This document shows, piece by piece, positions 5,803 to 10,514 of a stretch of DNA of 10,514 nt; positions within the stretch are counted from its first letter, which is position 1; every line of letters starts with the position of its first letter. Source of the DNA: Myxococcales bacterium (lineage in GTDB: Bacteria > Myxococcota_A > UBA9160 > JALSIO01); NCBI GenBank assembly GCA_026989995.1, contig JALSIO010000750.1, forward strand, positions 1-10,514, written 5' to 3'. A program made the position numbers and the translations under genes. Under the pieces are notes generated by a model that worked only from the letters and a program-made list of their open reading frames with translations, did not search any database and was not told the origin of the DNA.

Positions 5803-6720
5803 ATGGACGAGCTCGCCATCCGGACCGCCAATCTCTGGGACAGCTTCGCCCGCAAGCACCCGCCCCTGGCGCACAGCACCCACCTCGAGGCCCGCCCGGA
5901 GGTCGACTTCGAGCAGATCGGCGGCCTCGCCGAGCCGAAGGAGGAGATCCTGACCCTGGCCTGCGCGACCACCAACCCGGAGGTCTACGCCCGCTGGGGT
6001 ACGCAGCCCGCGACCGGCACCCTGCTGATCGGCCGGCGGGGTGTGGGCAAGGGCCTGCTCGCGCGGGCCCTGGCCACCCGCGCCGAGACCTCCTTCCTGC
6101 AGGTCCGCGTGCCGCGGCTGGTGATCGAGGTGGTGCACAGCGGGGGCAAGGTGGGCGAGATCCTGGGCGCGTGGAGCGAGGCGCTGGCCGAGTTCCCCCC
6201 CTTCACCCTCTTCTTCGACGAGCTCGAGTTCTCGCAGACGCAGGAGATCGGCGCCCGCCGGCCGGATCTGCCCGTCGGCCCCATCATGGACTTCCTGCTC
6301 GACCTCGTGGACCGCAGCGTGCGCATCGATGCCGCGGTGGTCGTGGGCAGCACCGCACACCCCGACACCCTGCGCCCCGCCTTCCTCGCCCCCGGCCGCT
6401 TCGAGCGGGTGATCGAGGTGAATCCGGTGTTCCCGGACGACTTCGTGGAGGCCCTGCAGATCCACCGACGGGCCGCGGAGAAGCGGGCCGGCCGGCCGCT
6501 CTTCGCCGAGGTGGACTGGGCGGCCGTGGTCTCGCGGTATCGGGAGCCCTCCATCGGCGACTGGGTCCGGCTCCTGCACGCCGTCCTCCGCCACAAGGCC
6601 CGCCTCGAGGCGGCAGGCGAGGCGGTCCGGCCGGTCTCCACCGAGGACGTGATGCGGGAGGCGGAGCGCTTCCGCAAGACCATCCACCGGCTCGCGCCGG
6701 GGACCGGCACCTACCTCTAG
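5803..6720 (+). CDS. Stand-alone AAA-family ATPase (FtsH/Cdc48-like module) with degenerate catalytic motifs
   Basis: Encodes 305 residues: a short N-terminal helical part (1-33), one AAA module beginning at VDFEQIGGLAEPKEEI (34-49), and a helical lid. No protease, membrane or proteasomal coiled-coil domain is present. The P-loop reads GRRGVGKG (77-84), with Gly where the family has Thr/Ser after the invariant Lys. Walker B is intact (FTLFFDELE, D139 and E140). In the second region of homology, VVGSTAHPDTLRPAFLAPGRFER aligns with the FtsH form [20 protein letters not shown], so the sensor-1 Asn is Ala185, the conserved Asp is Arg191, and the first (finger) Arg is Ala196, while R199 and R202 remain. 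The protein may bind nucleotide but hydrolyse it poorly, or need a partner to supply an arginine finger. The ATG at 5803 is the only start that fits the alignment. Its role is unknown; it ends tail to tail with tupA. Confidence 0.85.
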   Translation: MDELAIRTANLWDSFARKHPPLAHSTHLEARPEVDFEQIGGLAEPKEEILTLACATTNPEVYARWGTQPATGTLLIGRRGVGKGLLARALATRAETSFLQVRVPRLVIEVVHSGGKVGEILGAWSEALAEFPPFTLFFDELEFSQTQEIGARRPDLPVGPIMDFLLDLVDRSVRIDAAVVVGSTAHPDTLRPAFLAPGRFERVIEVNPVFPDDFVEALQIHRRAAEKRAGRPLFAEVDWAAVVSRYREPSIGDWVRLLHAVLRHKARLEAAGEAVRPVSTEDVMREAERFRKTIHRLAPGTGTYL

Positions 6721-7649
6721 GGCGACCCGATCCGGCGCGAGCTCGCGCCGGGAGCGGCCGGGGGATCCACGTCGCGGACCGGGTGGAAGAGTACCTCCCC
6801 CTCCAGGCGAAAGGCCGCGATGCGGGCCTGGCCGGCGTCCGAAAGGAGCCAGTCGATGAACCGCTGGCCGAGCTCGGCCTTCACATGCGGGTGCCGGGCG
6901 GGATGGACCAGGATCACGCCGTAGGGGTTGCGCAGCAGCGGGTCGCCCACCACCAGGAGATCGAGGGCCCCGCGATTGCGGAAGGAGATCCAGGTACCGC
7001 GATCCACGAGCACGTAGGCGCCGAGCTCGCTGGCGACGTTCAGGGTGGCGCCCATCCCGGTTCCCGTCTCCCGGTAGGCGCCCGGGCCCGCCCCCCAATC
7101 CCGGTGGGGATCGATGCCCGCGGCCCGCCAGAGTTCCATCTCCTTCTTGTGGGTCCCGCTCTCGTCGCCCCGCGACACGAAGAGATGCCCGCCCCGGGCG
7201 ATCCGGGCGAGGGCCACGGCCACGTCCGAAAGGCCGCGGACCCCTGCCGGGTCCTCCCGCGGACCCGCCACCACGAAGTCGTTCCACATCACCTCGAAGC
7301 GCTCGACCCCGTGGCCGGCGCGGACGAAGGCCTCCTCCGAGGGGCGGTGGTGGACCAGGAGGACGTCGGCGTCGCCCCGCTCTGCCAGGCGGATCGCCCG
7401 CCCGGTTCCCACGGCCACCACCCGTACGTCGATCCCCGTCCGGGCCCGAAAGGCCGGGATCAGCCAGTCCAGAAGCCCCGAGTCGCGGGTGGACGTGGTC
7501 GAGGCGAGCACGATGTAGGGCGCGGCCTCCGCCGCGACCGCCGGACCGGCCGCGGCCGACCCGAGCAGTCCGGCGAGCGCGACCACGACGAGCGCCGGCC
7601 CGCACCGGTGCCTCCCCGCTTCCCCACTCCGGCCCCGGCTCGCGCTCAC
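6717..7649 (-). CDS. tupA: Tungstate ABC transporter, periplasmic substrate-binding protein
   Basis: Encodes 310 residues: the tungstate-binding subunit that captures WO4(2-) outside the membrane and delivers it to TupB/TupC. Seen in the sequence: a signal peptide with Arg-rich n-region, hydrophobic core ALVVVALAGLLGSAAAG (19-35) and a probable cleavage site near AVAA-EAAPY (about residue 40), then the TupA hallmark STTSTRDSGLLD (50-61), AVGTGRAI, GDADVLLVHH, and SRGDESGTHKKE, all typical of TupA rather than ModA. There is no lipobox after the core, so it is secreted, not lipidated. The GTG start at 7647-7649 overlaps the tupC stop (GTGA), and AAAGGAG lies upstream, indicating translational coupling. 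Its stop overlaps the stop of the convergent AAA gene by three bases. It is the last gene of tupBCA. A role in molybdate uptake cannot be excluded from sequence alone. Confidence 0.92.
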   Translation of the reverse strand: MSASRGRSGEAGRHRCGPALVVVALAGLLGSAAAGPAVAAEAAPYIVLASTTSTRDSGLLDWLIPAFRARTGIDVRVVAVGTGRAIRLAERGDADVLLVHHRPSEEAFVRAGHGVERFEVMWNDFVVAGPREDPAGVRGLSDVAVALARIARGGHLFVSRGDESGTHKKEMELWRAAGIDPHRDWGAGPGAYRETGTGMGATLNVASELGAYVLVDRGTWISFRNRGALDLLVVGDPLLRNPYGVILVHPARHPHVKAELGQRFIDWLLSDAGQARIAAFRLEGEVLFHPVRDVDPPAAPGASSRRIGSP

Positions 7650-8398
7650 GCCAGCAGCTCTCCTTTCAGGAAGGCCCTCGCCTCCGGCGTACGGGGACCG
7701 CGGAAGAAGGACTCGGCGGGTGTCTTCTCGAGCAGCCGGCCGCGGTGGAAGAAGAGAACCTCGTCCGCCAGCCGGCGGGCCTGTCCGAGATCGTGGGTGC
7801 TCAGGATCACCTTGGTCCCGTCCGCGGCCACGCGCCGGATCGCTCCCTCGAGCGCCGCGGTGGCGGCCGGGTCCAGGGACGCCGTGGGCTCGTCCAGGAA
7901 CACCACCTCGGGCTCGACCACGAAGGCCCGGGCCAGGGCGAGGCGATGGCGCTCCCCCTCCGACAGGCGGTGGGCGGGCCGGTGCTCGAGGGCGTCGAGC
8001 CCGGTCACCGCGAGCGCCTCCCGGGTCCGCGCGTCGCGCAGGGCCCGGGGCACCCGGCGGGCGCGCAGGGCGAAGGCGAGATTCGCCCGGACCGAGCGGC
8101 GCAGCACCCGGGGGCGCTGGAAGACCATGGCCTGGCGGCCGCGCACCTCGGCCGGCGGGCCGTTCCAGGAGACCAGCCCGCCGCTCGGACGCAGCATCCC
8201 GTGACAGAGGCGGAGCGTGAGGCTCTTGCCCGCGCCGTTGGGCCCGAGCAGCACCGCGATGCCGCCGGCGCGCAGGGTGAAGGAGACGTCGCGCAGGAGC
8301 CACTCGCCGCGGGCGCGGTAGCCGAGCCCTTCGACCCGGAGCGGGAGGATGGATCCCCGCTCGCCGAAGCCCGCCGCGGACCGCGCTCCCTCAGCCAC
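7646..8398 (-). CDS. tupC: Tungstate ABC transporter, ATP-binding protein
   Basis: Encodes 250 residues, an ABC ATPase that powers TupB. Motifs in order: Walker A GPNGAGKS (52-59), Q-loop VFQRP (Q94), signature LSEGE (145-149), Walker B VVFLDEP (165-171), D-loop SLD (174-176) and H-loop STHD (H202). The signature departs from the usual LSGGQ: Gly at the third position is Glu and the last position is Glu; the essential Ser and the Gly at position four are kept. There is no C-terminal regulatory (TOBE/MOP) domain of the kind found in ModC, in line with TupC. The start is GTG at 8396-8398, overlapping the last eight bases of tupB; the first 16 residues are poorly conserved in type, so a slightly later start is possible. 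Position between tupB and tupA and both overlaps mark one polycistronic unit. Confidence 0.92.
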   Translation of the reverse strand: MAEGARSAAGFGERGSILPLRVEGLGYRARGEWLLRDVSFTLRAGGIAVLLGPNGAGKSLTLRLCHGMLRPSGGLVSWNGPPAEVRGRQAMVFQRPRVLRRSVRANLAFALRARRVPRALRDARTREALAVTGLDALEHRPAHRLSEGERHRLALARAFVVEPEVVFLDEPTASLDPAATAALEGAIRRVAADGTKVILSTHDLGQARRLADEVLFFHRGRLLEKTPAESFFRGPRTPEARAFLKGELLA

Positions 8399-9095
8399 GG
8401 GCCACCCGACCGAGCTCCTGCACCGCGACCAGGCCGGCGTTGATCAGGAACGAAAGGGCGACGAGTACGATGCCGAGCGCCAGCGCGAGCGAGAGCTCTC
8501 CCTTGTTGGTCTCCATGGCGATGGCCGTGGTCATCACCCGGGTCACGTGGGCGATGTTGCCCCCCACGATCAGCACCGCTCCCACCTCCGCGATCGCCCG
8601 CCCGAAACCGGCGAGCGTCGCGGTCGCGAGCTGGAAGCGGGCCTCGTAGAGGAGCTCGAAGAGCGAGCGGAGACGCCCCGCGCCGAGGGAGCGGAACTCC
8701 TCCTCCCACTCCTCGTGCAGGTCCTCGACCACCTGCCGCGTGAGCGCGGCGACGATGGGGATGACGAGCAGCCACTGGGCCAGGATCATCGCCGTGGGCG
8801 TGAAAAGCAGCCCGAGGAACCCCAGGGGCCCGGAGCGGGAGAGGACCAGGTAGAGCGCGAGGCCGAGCACCACCGGGGGCAGCCCCATGAGCGCGTTCAG
8901 GAGGGTCACTGCGGCGCGGCGTCCGGGAAAGCGGAAGACACCGAGCGCCGCGCCCATGGGAAGCCCCACCGCACACGCCAGCACCAGGGCGGTCAGGCTC
9001 ACCCGGAGCGAGAGGGCGATGATCTCGAGGAGCTCGGGGTCCGCCCGACCGAGCAGCCGGGCGGCCTGCACGAAGGCGTCCTGGAACTCGGACAT
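8391..9095 (-). CDS. tupB: Tungstate ABC transporter, permease
   Basis: Encodes 234 residues, the usual size for TupB, the membrane channel of the tungstate importer. Hydrophobic segments are seen at about 25-52, 61-86, 91-117, 157-180 and 202-226. A cytoplasmic EAA-type loop (about 133-165, EEFRSLGAGRLRSLFELLYEA) is the contact for the ATPase. The stretch GFGRAIAEVGAVLIVGGNI (163-181) is strongly conserved in TupB/ModB-like permeases. The ATG at 9093-9095 is preceded by only a weak GAGG, and a TATCCT box lies about 48 bp further upstream. It is the first gene of the operon, and its 3' end overlaps tupC. The methyltransferase gene lies 147 bp upstream on the same strand, and the spacing suggests a separate transcript. 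Confidence 0.92.
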   Translation of the reverse strand: MSEFQDAFVQAARLLGRADPELLEIIALSLRVSLTALVLACAVGLPMGAALGVFRFPGRRAAVTLLNALMGLPPVVLGLALYLVLSRSGPLGFLGLLFTPTAMILAQWLLVIPIVAALTRQVVEDLHEEWEEEFRSLGAGRLRSLFELLYEARFQLATATLAGFGRAIAEVGAVLIVGGNIAHVTRVMTTAIAMETNKGELSLALALGIVLVALSFLINAGLVAVQELGRVARG

Positions 9096-9242
9096 GCGGG
9101 CCGGCCTCGATCCCGGGTGGCACGGCGCAACCCGGCGGGCCGAGGATATCGCCCGGGGGGTCCGGGGCGAGACCCGGAAGGACGGCGCGCCCCCTGCGCG
9201 GGAGCCGGCCCTCCGCCTCCCGCGGGCCGTCTGTCCGGCGGC
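9096..9242 (-). promoter_or_regulatory. Leader/promoter region of tupBCA with a hairpin after the methyltransferase gene
   Basis: Read on the minus strand, this 147-bp gap first holds an 8-bp GC stem (9217-9224 with 9197-9204, 12-base loop) starting 18 bp after the methyltransferase stop. It has no T-run and may be a weak terminator. Further down, TATCCT (9143-9148) is a fair -10 candidate with CTCGCC 17 bp upstream as a poor -35. I looked for a molybdate/tungstate regulator site and for the long conserved structure of a Moco/Tuco riboswitch; the gap is too short and I see nothing convincing. Confidence 0.35.
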
Positions 9243-9902
9243 TCAGGCCGCCGATGCGCGGCTTCGCGGGGACGGAGCCCGCCGGGGCCGAAGGTCCCGG
9301 CTGCGGGCGCGCCAGATCCAGTCGTAGAAGGTCTCGAAGTGGCGGAAGCTGTCCCGCACCGCGCTGGCCACGCCCCAGGTGCCCCGGTCGGAGAAGTCGT
9401 CGCCGGCGAGCCAGCCCTCTCGGGCCATGCGGGGCGCGGCAAGCTCGAGCTGCCGCACCGTCGTCTCGTAGTCGTGGGAGGTGTCGAGGTAGAGCAGGTC
9501 GAAGATGCGGTCGGTGCGCACGAGGAAGTCCTCCGCCGGGGCGCGCACGAGCGCCACGCCGTCGGCGAGGCCGAGCGCGGCCAGGTTCTCGCGAGCCGCC
9601 TCGAGACTCGGCGGCGGCCCGAAGCCCGCCTCCTCCCAGGAGAGGCCCCGCAGCTCCGCGGGCCAGTCGGCACAGGCCGAATCCTCGAAGCGGTCCACCC
9701 CGATGATCTCGTAGTCCCGCCGGCCGAGAGCACGGAGGATCGAGGCCATGTAGGCGATGTCGCGGCCGTGGTAGACGCCGAGGACGCCGATGGTCCGGAT
9801 GCCGGGCTCCGCGAGGATGCGCTCGAAGGCGCGCCAGTGGCCGGCACCGGAGTAGCCGCGGCACTGGCGGTTGATGCGCTCCCAGGGATCGCTTCCGGAC
9901 AT
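9243..9902 (-). CDS. Class I SAM-dependent methyltransferase (Methyltransf_24-like)
   Basis: Encodes 219 residues, a soluble Rossmann-fold methyltransferase. Seen in the sequence: motif I in GVLGVYHGRDIAYMAS (39-54), the acidic end of strand 2 in IIGVDRFED (67-74), an acidic loop APAEDF (121-126), then FDLLYLDTSHDYETTVRQLELA (134-155) and GWLAGDDF (163-170). The YLDxSHDYE...AGDDF pattern is typical of the PF13578 group (TylF/cephalosporin-hydroxylase-like O-methyltransferases), where Asp residues can bind a divalent metal. The C-terminal 20 residues are Arg/Pro-rich and probably disordered. The ATG at 9900-9902 has GGGGGAGG immediately upstream. It is transcribed toward tupBCA and divergently from the small gene at 10015. 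The acceptor substrate is unknown; such enzymes often modify secondary metabolites or surface glycans. Confidence 0.85.
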   Translation of the reverse strand: MSGSDPWERINRQCRGYSGAGHWRAFERILAEPGIRTIGVLGVYHGRDIAYMASILRALGRRDYEIIGVDRFEDSACADWPAELRGLSWEEAGFGPPPSLEAARENLAALGLADGVALVRAPAEDFLVRTDRIFDLLYLDTSHDYETTVRQLELAAPRMAREGWLAGDDFSDRGTWGVASAVRDSFRHFETFYDWIWRARSRDLRPRRAPSPRSRASAA

Positions 9903-10014
9903 GCCTCCCCCCGCTCCACCATCGTCGCCGCGCCCGGGCTGCTTGAGGGGTGCCGGCGGCCTGCGCCCCCCGGCGGGCCCGGGCTAGGCTGCGGGGCCGG
10001 TGGGGAGGGGGCCC
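9903..10014. promoter_or_regulatory. Divergent intergenic region with a TAGGCT -10-like box and a Shine-Dalgarno
   Basis: On the plus strand GGGCTAGGCT ends at 9990. Its TAGGCT (9985-9990) would start transcription near 9997, giving a leader of about 18 nt before the TTG start at 10015. GGAGG at 10004-10008 lies six bases before that TTG. No clear -35 is seen. On the minus strand the methyltransferase ribosome binding site is visible but no convincing promoter. Confidence 0.4.
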
Positions 10015-10254
10015 TTGCTCATCCGTCTGGCCATCGACTTCGAGAACGACAGCCGGCTCTGGTGGGAGTCCGGCGGACAGGACCTCTGGGACGCCATCCG
10101 CGAGGGCTTCGACGGCGGCTCGGTGGTGCTCGAGGCGTCCCTGGCCGAGTCGTGGCTGGCCGAGGCGGCACGTCTGCCGGGATGGTCGGACGGACCCGAA
10201 CACGCGCCGCACCCGATCCGGGCGGCGCGCCTCGCCGAGGACGAACCCGAGTAG
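10015..10254 (+). CDS. Small acidic hypothetical protein, TTG start
   Basis: Encodes 79 residues that I do not recognise. The sequence begins LIRLAIDFENDSRLWW, which looks like a beta strand followed by an acidic turn, then an amphipathic region GGQDLWDAIREGFDGG, a helix with repeated Glu and Trp (LEASLAESWLAEAARLPGW), and a Pro/His-rich then acidic tail ending AEDEPE. No signal peptide, membrane segment or Cys is present; it is probably cytosolic. The TTG at 10015 was preferred because GGAGG sits six bases upstream; an in-frame GTG at 10000 would put that Shine-Dalgarno inside the gene and add five residues (GRGPL-like). A -10-like box at 9985-9990 supports local transcription. Codon bias fits the window, but the small size leaves doubt about whether it is a gene. 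Confidence 0.6.
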   Translation: MLIRLAIDFENDSRLWWESGGQDLWDAIREGFDGGSVVLEASLAESWLAEAARLPGWSDGPEHAPHPIRAARLAEDEPE

Positions 10255-10375
10255 GGCCGGCCTGCGGGCTCCGCGCCCGAGATCCGGTTTTGGAGCCCTT
10301 TCTCCGCGATTTCGGAGACCTCGCGGGCGATTCGAACCGGCCGGAGCGGATTCTGGCTGCCGTGGGCGCAGAGCC
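10255..10375. other. Gene-free stretch with one short hairpin
   Basis: No gene is seen. An inverted repeat TCTCCG (10301-10306)/CGGAGA (10313-10318) with a six-base loop lies about 46 bp after the small gene's stop and could be a weak transcript end, but it has no T-run after it. Base composition is slightly more A/T-rich here than in the flanking genes, as expected for an intergenic region. Confidence 0.3.
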
Positions 10376-10404
10376 CTGGCGATGCCGGTACGGTGTGCTA
10401 GGTT
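10376..10404 (+). promoter_or_regulatory. Extended -10 promoter-like sequence just upstream of a terminator
   Basis: CTGGCG (10376-10381) and TAGGTT (10399-10404) are separated by 17 bp, and TGC directly before TAGGTT gives an extended -10 form. The -10 keeps T, A and final T; the -35 matches at 3/6 positions. Transcription would start near 10411, only about 13 bp before the terminator stem. Confidence 0.45.
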
Positions 10405-10423
10405 GAAGGGATCGATCGCATGG

Positions 10424-10452
10424 AAAAGGCCCGCCGCGTGCGGGCCTTTTTT
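10424..10452 (+). terminator. Strong intrinsic (Rho-independent) terminator
   Basis: A perfect 11-bp inverted repeat, AAAAGGCCCGC (10424-10434) and GCGGGCCTTTT (10440-10450), encloses the loop CGCGT. The right arm runs into six T residues (10447-10452) on the plus strand. On the minus strand the stem is followed by four T residues, so it may also work, less well, in that direction. Outer bases CATG (10419-10422) and CATG (10453-10456) extend the symmetry. It could end the transcript of the small gene at 10015, a short RNA from the promoter at 10376-10404, or a gene entering from the right. Confidence 0.85.
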
Positions 10453-10514
10453 CATGGCACGGGTTTCGCCCCCTGTTCGCTTTCCCGAGCTCCACCCCGG
10501 GGGTAAAGATCCCC

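Noticed and set aside
5535..8204. An 889-codon plus-strand frame and a 625-codon minus-strand frame over 5728-7605.
   Set aside because: Both overlap the glycosylase, AAA, tupA and tupC genes in other frames. Composition is Pro/Arg/Gly-rich with no motif, as expected of shadow frames.
9096..9242. Moco/Tuco riboswitch or ModE-type operator upstream of tupBCA.
   Set aside because: The gap is too short for the known riboswitch and no matching conserved segments or palindromic operator could be found by eye.
8005..10455. An 816-codon minus-strand frame and a 685-codon plus-strand frame (8349-10406).
   Set aside because: They run through tupB, tupC and the methyltransferase in other frames or antisense. 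The minus-strand one even starts inside the terminator hairpin.

Overview
The window is about 10.5 kb of very GC-rich bacterial DNA (roughly 70% G+C by eye, with strong G/C third-position bias). Almost every reading frame stays open for long stretches, so genes had to be chosen by protein families rather than by ORF length. A family III CoA-transferase, an ACMSD-like amidohydrolase and a WS/DGAT acyltransferase sit beside a tungstate ABC transporter. This mix suggests an uncultured soil or marine bacterium with fatty-acid/acyl-CoA catabolism, for example a Myxococcota/Binatota-like 'deltaproteobacterium' or an actinobacterium. That placement is inference; nothing in the window fixes the phylum.

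Layout, left to right. (1) 2-364, plus strand: the 3' end of an unrecognised gene cut by the left edge. (2) 398-3093, minus strand: a CoA-transferase followed by a metal-dependent amidohydrolase, probably one metabolic unit. (3) 3094-3322: a 229-bp divergent intergenic region. (4) 3323-4834, plus strand: a wax ester synthase/diacylglycerol acyltransferase. (5) 4959-5034, minus strand: tRNA-Glu(UUC) with encoded CCA and a plausible promoter. (6) 5089-5718, minus strand: an AlkA-type 3-methyladenine DNA glycosylase, divergent from (7) 5803-6720, plus strand: a stand-alone AAA-type ATPase with several degenerate active-site positions. (8) 6717-9095, minus strand: the overlapping operon tupB-tupC-tupA for tungstate uptake; tupA meets the AAA gene tail to tail with overlapping stop codons. 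(9) 9243-9902, minus strand: a class I SAM-dependent methyltransferase. (10) 10015-10254, plus strand: a small acidic hypothetical protein with a TTG start. (11) 10376-10452: a promoter-like sequence followed almost at once by a textbook intrinsic terminator.

The CoA-transferase/amidohydrolase pair and the acyltransferase fit activation or breakdown of organic acids and storage of acyl groups as neutral lipid. Tungstate uptake would feed tungsten (or molybdenum) enzymes encoded elsewhere. No mobile element, CRISPR array or toxin-antitoxin pair is visible, and no gene-free stretch exceeds 300 bp. The most unusual items are the AAA protein with its eroded catalytic motifs, the symmetrical TAnnnT-N6-start arrangement that predicts two divergent leaderless transcripts, and the promoter-terminator unit near the right end.
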